A stretch of DNA of 64,000 nt from Clostridium sp. AM30-24 (GTDB taxonomy: Bacteria > Bacillota > Clostridia > Lachnospirales > Lachnospiraceae), in assembly GCF_003480435.1 (NCBI RefSeq), contig NZ_QUJB01000011.1:271-64270 (forward strand), read 5' to 3'. The notes beneath the pieces are model-generated. The model searched no databases, was not told the origin of the DNA, and saw only the letters and a list, made by a program, of their open reading frames with translations. The position numbers and the translations under genes are program-made. This document shows positions 35,523 to 42,863 of this stretch, piece by piece. Position 1 is the first letter of the stretch; each line of letters starts with the position of its first letter.

Positions 35523-36206
35523 CTATTCTTCATTGCCGTTATCCACACGTCCGCGCCGTGCTTCCTCAAGGTAGTTGTAGAGCGTATATTTTGATACCTG
35601 GAGCGTCTCGCAGAGAAGAACGCTGGTCTTGGAAATTTTGAAGACACCCTTCTGGTCGAGGTAGTCCAATGCGCGGATCTTTTCCTCCTTGTTCATCAGT
35701 CCCATCGGTTTTCCGACCAGAAGCTCCGCCTGTTTCATGTAGTACTTAAGAATGTCATCCACATTTTTTGTGGCCAGGGCATCGATATCATTTGTCGGCG
35801 CGTGATGGGTCATCGGGTACTGAACAAAAGCACCCAGCGCACGCTGTGCATTCAGGAGATCCGAGACGTCCAGATTCACACAGACAGATCCAACGATCTT
35901 TCCGTTTTCGTCCGGGATCAGTGTGGTGAAAGATTTATAGAAACGGTCTTTCGGTCCATTGGAGAAGGTCTGAATGCTGTCTTTCATCGGCTCGATATCT
36001 TTTCCGAGCTGCGTGATCATTCCGCCCTTCGGTGAACCGCCAACCGCACGGCCACTGACCGCCGGGTTTAAGGCGTAAACGATGGTGTGATCGTATCCTT
36101 TCCGGTAATCGTGGATCAGGATCTCACTGTTTTCGCCTAAAAATTTCTGGAGTCCCTCTAGAAAACGGATCAGAAAGTCAAAGTCAAGATACTGGGAAAT
36201 TTCCAT
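35523..36206 (-). CDS. YheO-like PAS/HTH transcriptional regulator
   Basis: A 227-residue regulator. Residues 5-120 match the YheO-like PAS domain (LGENSEILIHDY, NLDVSDL); residues 170-220 form the HTH_22 helix-turn-helix (KISKTSVLLCETLQVSKYTLYNYL). It probably senses a small metabolite. A 17-bp palindrome overlaps its own promoter, so autoregulation is likely. The nearby threonine ammonia-lyase fragment may be its former target. Confidence 0.85.
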   Translation of the reverse strand: MEISQYLDFDFLIRFLEGLQKFLGENSEILIHDYRKGYDHTIVYALNPAVSGRAVGGSPKGGMITQLGKDIEPMKDSIQTFSNGPKDRFYKSFTTLIPDENGKIVGSVCVNLDVSDLLNAQRALGAFVQYPMTHHAPTNDIDALATKNVDDILKYYMKQAELLVGKPMGLMNKEEKIRALDYLDQKGVFKISKTSVLLCETLQVSKYTLYNYLEEARRGRVDNGNEE

Positions 36207-36337
36207 AAATGTACCCCCATAAGATAAGCGTCAAAAACGGACATCTCCCCCGGGGTGTTCGCCGTATATACGCTATGTGAAAAAAATAACAAAACAGAGG
36301 TATAAAGAAATGCCTCTGCAGGCTTCGATGTAAGTTC

Positions 36338-36366
36338 AGAATAGCATATGACAAACTGTTTGTCAA
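36338..36366 (-). promoter_or_regulatory. Promoter of the YheO-like regulator with overlapping operator
   Basis: Minus strand TTGACA (36366-36361), 17-base spacer, TATTCT (36343-36338). The dyad TGACAAACTGTTTGTCA (36349-36365) fills the spacer and most of the -35 box. Confidence 0.75.
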
Positions 36367-36382
36367 CAAAATAACATTTATG

Positions 36383-36397
36383 CAAACAAAAAGTTTG
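36383..36397. promoter_or_regulatory. Second CAAAC/GTTTG dyad
   Basis: CAAAC (36383-36387) and GTTTG (36393-36397) repeat the half-site of the dyad at 36349-36365, ten bases upstream of the divergent plus-strand -35 box. One regulator dimer could control both promoters. Confidence 0.5.
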
Positions 36398-36406
36398 AAA
36401 TAGCTA

Positions 36407-36435
36407 TTGACATTCTGTCGAGCATGGCCTATAAT
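36407..36435 (+). promoter_or_regulatory. Fully consensus promoter without a following gene
   Basis: TTGACA (36407-36412), 17-base spacer, TATAAT (36430-36435). No credible gene follows for 630 bases; the transcript would enter the folded region at 36442-36862. Confidence 0.8.
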
Positions 36436-36441
36436 AAAGAC

Positions 36442-36862
36442 ACCAAACAAAAAGGAAGGAAAACAAACTTTCAGTTATAAATACCCATCCTTTTCCGGAC
36501 CCGGGTTCCACTCACAGGGATCCCGAGTCCACCCACTTGAGACAGATGTATTTCAACTCTTTTTTATAGAAATCGTGCAACGGTGAAGGTACTGAACAGT
36601 TACAAGATCAAGCGGCTATGAAGACGCCGGATCGTTGCAGAATCACATCGTGGTGGATGTGATAGAGACCGGTTTTCTGGCAGATTGGATGCCTGTCAGA
36701 AAAATGGAAGGCCGGGAGGCCCGCTGTCTCGCCACGGCGAAAAAATCCATGTTCCCGGTGTGGATTTCCCTGAAAAGGGAAAGATTATGGTACATATTGA
36801 GCAGGCAGAGCCCCTGAAACAGCTTATCCCCAATACAGCTGTTTCAGGGGCTTTGCCTTTTT
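36442..36862 (+). ncRNA. Candidate structured non-coding RNA of about 420 nt
   Basis: Bounded by a consensus promoter and a strong terminator whose 5' arm (36804-36824) pairs with 36837-36857. Hairpins inside, read by eye: GGACCCGGG/CCCGAGTCC (36514-36543 region), ATCACATC-GTGGTG-GATGTGAT (about 36642-36663), TTTTCTGGCA/TGCC..CAGAAAA (about 36673-36703), ATCCA/TGGAT and TTTCCC-TGAAAA-GGGAAA (about 36766-36783). No conserved protein frame is seen. It lacks recognisable RNase P, tmRNA, SRP or 6S cores. It could instead be decayed coding DNA. Confidence 0.45.
36804..36862 (+). terminator. Strong terminator with about 20-bp stem
   Basis: GGCAGAGCCCCTGAAACAGC (36804-36823) pairs with the complementary arm 36838-36857 with one mismatch, then TTTTT. 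Confidence 0.85.
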
Positions 36863-36976
36863 GGAGAGAGAAAACTGAGCGGTAAAGTGTGGGGCGGCCG
36901 CATATATTGTATCGATGTAACTGTTCAGTAGGTCTGCGCATTTACTGCGCTGACCGTAAGAAAACTTAGAATAGAA

Positions 36977-37048
36977 GGCAAAAATCCTATCGGCACAGCC
37001 GATTTGGAATGGATTTTTGCGCGTAACTGTGAGTACCGAACAGTTACG
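36977..37048 (+). repeat. Composite repeat, copy 2
   Basis: GCAAAAATCC (36978-36987) pairs with GGATTTTTGC (37011-37020), inner ATCGG/CCGAT, followed by CGTAACTGT (37022-37030) and ACAGTTACG (37040-37048). The layout and most bases match copy 1 at 29779-29850. A partial copy of the second half is at 36575-36604. Confidence 0.8.
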
Positions 37049-37078
37049 TATCGGTAATACATGCAGCTGGAGGAGCGT

Positions 37079-37888
37079 ATGAAATTCAAACAGAAAGTTT
37101 TTATTTTTATTGTGATCCTGATCGTGGATATGATCCTGGCTTGGGGGGCAGTGCGGATGTGGAAGGGAAGAGGGGAAATATTTGATACGCACGAGGGAAA
37201 ACCGGTCGATACGGGAAGAATCCCTGTGCCGGGCGAAGGGATGACAACTGAGGTTTCGGGACATGATCACAGCGGAGCCGGACGATCGGAAAAGGCTGTA
37301 TCAGATCTGTACGGTCAGCAGGAAGACATCGCAAAAAAGTATACGGCACTCACCTTCGATGACGGCCCAAATCCCAAATATACAAAGCCGCTTTTAGACG
37401 GCCTCAGGGAACGCGGAATCCGCGTGACCTTTTTCCTCGTGGGCGAATGCATCGACGGAAATGAAGATCTCGTAAAGCAGATGGCAAAGGACGGACATCT
37501 CATCGGTGTTCACTGTATGACCCACAAGGATCTCACAAAAGAGAAGCTTTCCGACGCAGCAAAAGAACTCTGGGCCGCACGGGAGAAGATCCGGGCAGTA
37601 ACCGGGACCCTGCCGGAGTATGTCCGTCCGCCCTATGGGAACTGGAATGCGAAGCTGGAGGAGGCCGTGGACATGATCCCCGTATTCTGGGATGTGGACT
37701 CCATCGACTGGCGGTTGAAAAATACGGAGAAGGTCACTGCGAAAGTGGTGAAAGACACGGAGGACGGGGACATTATCCTGATGCATGACGAGTTCAAAAC
37801 CTCTGTGGAAGCGGCACTCCGGATCATTGACAACCTGACATCAAAAGGGTATACTTTTGTTACAGTAGACGAACTGATGGTCGATTAA
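37079..37888 (+). CDS. Polysaccharide deacetylase (NodB domain), membrane-anchored
   Basis: A 269-residue protein with an N-terminal membrane anchor (residues 5-25) and an extracellular NodB domain. Motifs: ALTFDDGPN (catalytic Asp and metal Asp), GVHCMTHKDL (metal His pair, variant of the usual HTxxH), RPPYGNWN, WDVDSIDW and IILMHD. It likely removes acetyl groups from peptidoglycan or a surface glycan. The ATG at 37079 is preferred because GGAGGAG precedes it; an upstream ATG at 37061 is in frame. Confidence 0.9.
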   Translation: MKFKQKVFIFIVILIVDMILAWGAVRMWKGRGEIFDTHEGKPVDTGRIPVPGEGMTTEVSGHDHSGAGRSEKAVSDLYGQQEDIAKKYTALTFDDGPNPKYTKPLLDGLRERGIRVTFFLVGECIDGNEDLVKQMAKDGHLIGVHCMTHKDLTKEKLSDAAKELWAAREKIRAVTGTLPEYVRPPYGNWNAKLEEAVDMIPVFWDVDSIDWRLKNTEKVTAKVVKDTEDGDIILMHDEFKTSVEAALRIIDNLTSKGYTFVTVDELMVD

Positions 37889-37981
37889 GACCTGTAAAAA
37901 GAGCGGGAATGGATGCAGCGCGCAGATGGGTGATATTTCATGTGGAAACAGAGCGCTGCAAAACGCAGAAAGGCAGCTGCC

Positions 37982-39316
37982 ATGGATTTATTTGACTATA
38001 TGAGAGCGAACACGATGGAAAAGGAGTCGCCGTTAGCATCCAGAATGCGTCCGACGACTCTGGACGAAGTGGTCGGGCAGAAACATATTATCGGTAAAGA
38101 TAAACTCCTTTACCGCGCGATCAAGGCGGATAAGCTTGGGTCCGTGATCTTTTACGGCCCGCCGGGAACGGGAAAGACGACTCTGGCGAAGGTGATCGCG
38201 AATACGACAAGCGCCCGGTTCGAGCAGATCAATGCTACGGTAGCCGGGAAAAAAGATATGGAAGAGATCGTAAAGAACGCTAAGGATGCCATCGGCATGT
38301 ACGGGAAGAAGACGATCCTCTTTGTGGATGAGATCCATCGCTTCAATAAGTCCCAGCAGGATTATCTTCTCCCATTCGTTGAGGACGGAACGATCACCCT
38401 GATCGGCGCGACAACGGAGAATCCATATTTTGAGGTGAACAATGCCCTGCTGTCCAGATCCAGGGTCTTTGAGTTAAAACCGCTGGAAAAACAGGATATC
38501 CGGGAACTCGTGATGCGGGCGGTCAATGATACGGAAAAAGGAATGGGGACCTACGGTGCCGATATCACCGATGAGGCGGCAGATTTTCTGGCGGATGTGG
38601 CAAACGGAGATGCGAGAGCCGCGTTGAACGCGGTGGAGCTTGGAATCCTGACGACAGATAAGTCGCAGGACGGAAAGATCCATATCACGATCGATGTTGC
38701 GTCGGAATGTATCCAGAAACGTGTGGTGCGCTATGATCATGACGGTGACAACCACTACGATACGATCTCCGCATTTATCAAGAGTATGCGGGGATCAGAC
38801 CCCGATGCGGCGGTCTATTATCTGGCGCGGATGCTGTATGCCGGCGAGGATGTGAAATTTATCGCCCGACGGATCATGATCTGCGCGTCGGAGGACGTGG
38901 GAAACGCGGATCCGAATGCCCTTGTGGTGGCGGTCAGCGCAGCCCAGGCTGTTGAGCGGATCGGCATGCCGGAAAGCCAGATCATCCTCTCACAGGCCGC
39001 TTCCTATGTCGCCACCGCGCCGAAGAGCAACGCGGCATACATGGGGATCGCAAAAGCGATGAAGACCGTGGCGGATATGCGGACGATGCCGGTGCCTGCC
39101 CATCTTCAGGACAAGCACTACAAAGGTGCTGAAAAACTCGGCCATGGTCTCGGCTATAAATATGCCCACGATTACCCGAATCATTATGTCACCCAGCAGT
39201 ATCTGCCGGACGGAATGGAGGGAATGCGGTTCTATGAGCCGTCAGAGAATGGGTATGAGAAGAAGATTAAGGAACATATGGCGTTTATAAAGAGGGAAGC
39301 AGGGGAGATAGAATAA
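37982..39316 (+). CDS. rarA: Replication-associated recombination protein A
   Basis: A 444-residue AAA+ ATPase acting at stalled replication forks. It has SPLASRMRPTTLDEVVGQKHI, Walker [11 protein letters not shown], Walker B LFVDEIHRFNKSQQD, sensor GATTENPYFEVN and the C-terminal MgsA region with AAYMGIAKAM and LGHGLGYKYAHDYPNHYV. The start at 37982 fits the family N-terminus MDLFDYM; an in-frame ATG at 37940 would add 14 residues. Confidence 0.93.
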   Translation: MDLFDYMRANTMEKESPLASRMRPTTLDEVVGQKHIIGKDKLLYRAIKADKLGSVIFYGPPGTGKTTLAKVIANTTSARFEQINATVAGKKDMEEIVKNAKDAIGMYGKKTILFVDEIHRFNKSQQDYLLPFVEDGTITLIGATTENPYFEVNNALLSRSRVFELKPLEKQDIRELVMRAVNDTEKGMGTYGADITDEAADFLADVANGDARAALNAVELGILTTDKSQDGKIHITIDVASECIQKRVVRYDHDGDNHYDTISAFIKSMRGSDPDAAVYYLARMLYAGEDVKFIARRIMICASEDVGNADPNALVVAVSAAQAVERIGMPESQIILSQAASYVATAPKSNAAYMGIAKAMKTVADMRTMPVPAHLQDKHYKGAEKLGHGLGYKYAHDYPNHYVTQQYLPDGMEGMRFYEPSENGYEKKIKEHMAFIKREAGEIE

Positions 39317-39418
39317 GGCGTTTTGAGAAATACAAGTATTCACTGAACTGCCGGGGCGCTGTATGTGCAGTAATAACATTGGAAAACTGTCAAGCAGCAG
39401 ATGCTGCAGGCTGTAAAG

Positions 39419-39478
39419 AAAGAGGGAACTGCGCAGGCGCATGAAAATGTGAATCTGTAAAATTCCCTCTTTTCATTT
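39419..39478 (+). terminator. Terminator before the rho promoter
   Basis: AAAGAGGGAA (39419-39428) pairs with TTCCCTCTTT (39463-39472), then TCATTTTA. The rho -35 box overlaps its 3' end. Confidence 0.7.
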
Positions 39479-39498
39479 TAGAAAGTGTGCGTTATAAT
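39470..39498 (+). promoter_or_regulatory. Promoter of rho
   Basis: TTTTCA (39470-39475), 17-base spacer, TATAAT (39493-39498). Confidence 0.6.
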
Positions 39499-39504
39499 GA
39501 GGTA

Positions 39505-39666
39505 TACTGATCCTCCGATATCGCTTAAAGGCGAGGATCCCATCGGAGAAGAGTTTCAAATCTAATGGTTCAGAAGCAGCCGGTCCGGAGACGGAGAGAC
39601 TGCTATAATCTTTTATGATTCCCAAAGAGACGATAAAACCGGAATAAGAATGAAGGAGTATCCATT
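39505..39666 (+). promoter_or_regulatory. rho leader with two competing stems
   Basis: GATCCTC (39509-39515) can pair with GAGGATC (39533-39539), while CTCCGAT (39513-39519) can pair with ATCGGAG (39542-39548). The two 7-bp stems share bases and exclude each other. rho is autoregulated in other bacteria, so this may be a control switch. Confidence 0.45.
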
Positions 39667-41277
39667 ATGCGTGAAAAATTAGCGACATTACCGCTGACTC
39701 AGTTAAAGGAGCTGGCAAAGAGCCAGGGAATCAAGAATATCAGCGGCTTACGGAAAGCGGAATTGATTGACCGTCTCTGTGAGACGGCAAAAGCACGGGA
39801 ACAGGAGGCGCCTGCGGAGGCAGCATCAGTTTCCGGAAATGCGGGAGCAGAGAGTGCAGAGACGGAGAGACCGTCTGCAGCACCGGAGCGCACGGAACGT
39901 CAGGAACATGGAGTTCGTCGGGAGAGAACAGACCGATATGAGAGATCTGACCGTCAGGACCGCGGCGAGCGCCAGATGAGAAATGACCGTCAGAACAGCT
40001 ATCAGAGCCGTCAGAGCCAGAGCGGATCTCAGGAGATCCAGGGCATTCAGGAGAGTGCAAGAACCTACCAGACCGGTTATCAGACACGAAATCAGAGCAC
40101 TCAGAATTACACTGCGGACCCGAAGACAGACCTTCAGGATCTCGACAGTGGTATCGAAGCAAACGGAATTCTGGAAGTGATGCCGGACGGCTTCGGATTT
40201 ATCCGCTGTGAGAATTTCCTGCCGGGTGACAACGATGTCTATGTAGCACCGTCACAGATCCGCCGGTTTAATATGAAGACCGGTGATATTATCTGCGGAA
40301 GCCGCAGAGTGAAATCCGCAACAGAGAAATTTGCGGCACTCCTCTATGTGAAGACGATCAACGGCTACCCGACAAGTGTCGTGGAACGCCGCCCGAACTT
40401 TGAGGACCTGACCCCGATCTTCCCGAACCAGAGACTCAATCTGGAAGTAAGAGGCGGAAAAAATACGACGGCCATGAGAGTCATGGATCTTCTCGCCCCC
40501 ATCGGTAAAGGACAGCGTGGTCTTATCGTGTCCCCGCCGAAGGCAGGTAAGACGACCCTGTTAAAACAGGTGGCAAAAGCCGTGACGACAAACTATCCGG
40601 ATATGCATATGATCATCCTCCTGATCGATGAGCGTCCGGAGGAAGTCACAGATATCAAGGAATCCGTTGTGGGACCGAACGTGGAAGTCATTTATTCCAC
40701 CTTCGATGAGCTCCCGGAGCGCCACAAACGTGTATCCGAGATGGTGATCGAGCGCGCGAGACGTCTTGTGGAGCACGGACGCGATGTGATGATCCTTCTG
40801 GACAGTATTACGAGACTGGCGAGAGCCTACAACCTCGTTGTTCCGCCCAGCGGACGCACACTTTCCGGCGGTCTTGATCCGGCGGCTCTGCATATGCCGA
40901 AGCGCTTCTTCGGTGCGGCGAGAAATATGCGGGAAGGCGGAAGCTTGACGATCCTCGCGACAGCCCTTGTCGATACCGGAAGCCGTATGGATGATGTGAT
41001 CTACGAGGAATTTAAGGGTACCGGCAATATGGAGCTTGTGCTCGACAGAAAACTTTCCGAGAAGAGGATCTTCCCTGCCATCGATATCTTAAAGTCCGGC
41101 ACAAGACGCGACGACCTCCTGCTTACAAGCGAGGAAGCGGAAGCTGTGGATATTGTCCGCAAGGCGACAAACTCCATGAAGGCAGAAGAATCTGTGGAGA
41201 AGATCCTGGATATGTTTGCCCGCACAAGGACGAACAGAGAGTTTGTGGAAATGACGAAGAAGACACGGTTTATATGA
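39667..41277 (+). CDS. rho: Transcription termination factor Rho
   Basis: A 536-residue hexameric RNA helicase that ends transcription. The Rho N-terminal helix bundle (residues 1-45) is followed by a disordered insert (about 45-150) rich in Arg, Gln and Glu. Then come the cold-shock RNA-binding domain ([27 protein letters not shown]), Walker [14 protein letters not shown], Walker [16 protein letters not shown] and the R-loop. Such inserts can bind RNA or phase-separate in other Rho proteins. Start ATG 39667 has AAGGAG. Confidence 0.97.
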   Translation: MREKLATLPLTQLKELAKSQGIKNISGLRKAELIDRLCETAKAREQEAPAEAASVSGNAGAESAETERPSAAPERTERQEHGVRRERTDRYERSDRQDRGERQMRNDRQNSYQSRQSQSGSQEIQGIQESARTYQTGYQTRNQSTQNYTADPKTDLQDLDSGIEANGILEVMPDGFGFIRCENFLPGDNDVYVAPSQIRRFNMKTGDIICGSRRVKSATEKFAALLYVKTINGYPTSVVERRPNFEDLTPIFPNQRLNLEVRGGKNTTAMRVMDLLAPIGKGQRGLIVSPPKAGKTTLLKQVAKAVTTNYPDMHMIILLIDERPEEVTDIKESVVGPNVEVIYSTFDELPERHKRVSEMVIERARRLVEHGRDVMILLDSITRLARAYNLVVPPSGRTLSGGLDPAALHMPKRFFGAARNMREGGSLTILATALVDTGSRMDDVIYEEFKGTGNMELVLDRKLSEKRIFPAIDILKSGTRRDDLLLTSEEAEAVDIVRKATNSMKAEESVEKILDMFARTRTNREFVEMTKKTRFI

Positions 41278-41418
41278 TCGGCAGTGAACTGCGCGGCAAT
41301 CCTGCAGATTTGCCAGACAGGCACAAATTAAGAAAATGCGCAGGAAACTGCAGTTATATCTGCGCGAATACCCGGCTGGCAGGAATGATCTGCCGGGTTA
41401 GATAGGAGAACAAGCAGA

Positions 41419-42195
41419 ATGGAAGAAACAGGAAAAAATCCGATCCAGGTTGCGGAGCGCCTGTTCCAGGTGATTGAGTGTCTGGCGGAAAATGGTCCTA
41501 TGGGGATCATGGATCTGAGCGCTGAGCTTGGATTTCATAAGAGCACGACGCACCGCCTCGTGACATCGCTCCAGTACATGGGCTATATCCGTCAGGACGA
41601 GGAATCCTTAAAATATGCGCTGTCCTTAAAATTTCTGGAGATCGGAAGCAAGATCCTGGAACAGACGAATATGGCGTCCCTGATCCATCCGTCTCTGAAG
41701 AAGCTCTCGGAGCAGACGGGAGAGACGGTGCATCTGGTCCGCAGAGAGGGAACGGAGGCCGTGTATATCGATAAAGTGGAGTCCACAGTCAGCTCGATCC
41801 GCATGGTGTCGAGAGTCGGAAGCCGGATCCCGTTATACTGCTCAGGTGTCGGCAAAGCACTGCTTGCGGAATTGCCGGATCCCGAGATCGAAGATATCTG
41901 GAACAGTTCTGAGATCACCTCCCTGACACCGTATACAGTGACGAGACTGTCGGATCTCATGGATCGGATCCGCGGGGTGCGGGAAGCCGGATACGCGATG
42001 GACGATGAGGAGAATGAGGAAGGTGTACGCTGCATCGCGGTCAGCATTCCGGACTATCACAAGGAGCCGGTCTACGCCCTCAGCATCTCCGCCCCTGTAA
42101 GCCGCATGACCGATGCCCGGATCGCGGAGCTTTCCACAGATGTGCTGACGTTTAAGAAGGATCTGGAGAAGACACTGGGATTTTCCAGAAGTTGA
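41419..42195 (+). CDS. IclR-family transcriptional regulator
   Basis: A 258-residue regulator with an N-terminal winged helix (residues 8-70: NGPMGIMDLSAELGFHKSTTHRLVTSLQ) and a C-terminal ligand domain (SRVGSRIPLYCSGVGKALLAELPD, GYAMDDEENEEGVRCIAVSI). Target genes are not evident; the nearest gene downstream is a MATE pump beyond a small RNA locus. Confidence 0.9.
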   Translation: MEETGKNPIQVAERLFQVIECLAENGPMGIMDLSAELGFHKSTTHRLVTSLQYMGYIRQDEESLKYALSLKFLEIGSKILEQTNMASLIHPSLKKLSEQTGETVHLVRREGTEAVYIDKVESTVSSIRMVSRVGSRIPLYCSGVGKALLAELPDPEIEDIWNSSEITSLTPYTVTRLSDLMDRIRGVREAGYAMDDEENEEGVRCIAVSIPDYHKEPVYALSISAPVSRMTDARIAELSTDVLTFKKDLEKTLGFSRS

Positions 42196-42236
42196 GAATA
42201 ATGGTGCAGGCAGCAGATAGTTACTGGACACAGGCA

Positions 42237-42352
42237 GGAATTTTCTGAACTGAAAATTCCGTACAATACAGTGGTGGCAGTAAATTTTGCCGATCTGGAA
42301 TGCGAAGCATCGGCAAAATCAGTTACTGTTTGTGCAAGGAGGAACAGTAACT
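42237..42352. repeat. Three perfect tandem hairpins after the IclR gene
   Basis: GGAATTTT/AAAATTCC (42237-42244, 42253-42260), ATTTTGCCGAT/ATCGGCAAAAT (42284-42294, 42309-42319), and AGTTACTGTT/AACAGTAACT (42321-42330, 42343-42352). The CCGATCTGGA segment and a GTTACTGT dyad relate this block to the composite repeats at 29.8 and 37.0 kb. Confidence 0.7.
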
Positions 42353-42399
42353 GCATATAAAAATACAGCTTTAAACAGCTTTAAACGTGTGTTGGGATA

Positions 42400-42428
42400 T
42401 TGCAAATAAAAAATACATATGATATAAT
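42400..42428 (+). promoter_or_regulatory. Promoter of the antisense RNA
   Basis: TTGCAA (42400-42405), 17-base spacer, TATAAT (42423-42428). It points at the opposing toxin gene and its transcript would end at the terminator 42474-42517. Confidence 0.75.
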
Positions 42429-42434
42429 GCCGAT

Positions 42435-42517
42435 AGGCAAAGAAAGTATCAGATTCAAAGGACAAAAATGAATGAACCCCTCAGTACCGCGAATACTGAG
42501 GGGTTCTTCTTATTTTT
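42435..42517 (+). ncRNA. Antisense RNA antitoxin of a type I toxin-antitoxin locus
   Basis: A predicted RNA of about 80 nt from a good promoter to a strong terminator. Bases 42442-42463 repeat 42623-42644, inside the opposing toxin gene, with 20 of 22 identical. Because the toxin is on the other strand, this RNA is complementary to toxin codons 2-9. Both differences (42452 and 42460, G for A) become G-U pairs, so a continuous 22-bp RNA duplex can form. It also shares the terminator stem with the toxin mRNA. This matches the RNAI/RNAII layout of the par/Fst locus. Confidence 0.7.
42474..42517. terminator. Bidirectional terminator of the toxin-antitoxin locus
   Basis: GAACCCCTCAGTA (42474-42486) pairs perfectly with TACTGAGGGGTTC (42494-42506). 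T-rich on the plus side (TTCTTATTTTTT) and fairly U-rich on the minus side. It ends both convergent transcripts. Confidence 0.85.
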
Positions 42518-42552
42518 TATGGTGGATAAGAAACCACCAGGTTAGTGTTGTT

Positions 42553-42648
42553 CTACTTGTCTCCATCTAACCATTTGATGATGTAGTGGCAGGCTACACC
42601 AGCCGCACAGGAGACAAGAAACGAAAGTATCAAATTCAAAAGACTCAC
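42553..42648 (-). CDS. Fst-like small hydrophobic type I toxin (31 residues)
   Basis: Too short for ordinary gene calling. The frame starts with GTG behind GGGAGG and reads MSLLNLILSFLVSCAAGVAC, then HYIIKWLDGDK. One membrane helix is followed by a charged tail with a WLD motif, as in Fst-family toxins. An alternative TTG start lies at codon 4. A weak promoter TGAACA-18-TACAAT (minus, 42710-42681) precedes it. Codons 2-9 are complementary to the convergent small RNA. I recall similar small peptides in other Lachnospiraceae; toxicity is inferred. Confidence 0.7.
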   Translation of the reverse strand: MSLLNLILSFLVSCAAGVACHYIIKWLDGDK

Positions 42649-42683
42649 ATCCTCCCGCTGCCGGGGATCGGTTGGACATTATT

Positions 42684-42746
42684 GTAACTGTTTGGTACCG
42701 TTATTGTTCACGCCCAATATCAGTAACTCGGTACCTTCACAGTTGC
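42684..42746. repeat. Expanded TAACTGT/GGTACC inverted repeat
   Basis: On the plus strand, AACTGTTTGGTACCG (42686-42700) faces CGGTACCTTCACAGTT (42729-42744) with a 28-base loop; the arms are near complementary. This is the widened form of the TAACTGTGAAGGTACCGAACAGTTA-type dyad seen at 29.8 and 37.0 kb. It overlaps the presumed toxin promoter. Confidence 0.65.
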
Positions 42747-42757
42747 TAATTTTTACT

Positions 42758-42786
42758 TTGATTTTACCTTCACCGTATTGTATAAT
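42758..42786 (+). promoter_or_regulatory. Promoter of the MATE gene
   Basis: TTGATT (42758-42763), 17-base spacer, TATAAT (42781-42786). Confidence 0.65.
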
Positions 42787-42863
42787 AAACATAATAAGAA
42801 TCGAGAATCATACACCGAAAAAATATTAAAAAAATACCAAAAGCAGACACAGGAGTGATGAGA

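Noticed and set aside
36635..36885. Two overlapping 60-66 codon frames in the folded region
   Set aside because: No ribosome sites, no family motifs, and one runs into a terminator stem; the region folds better than it reads.
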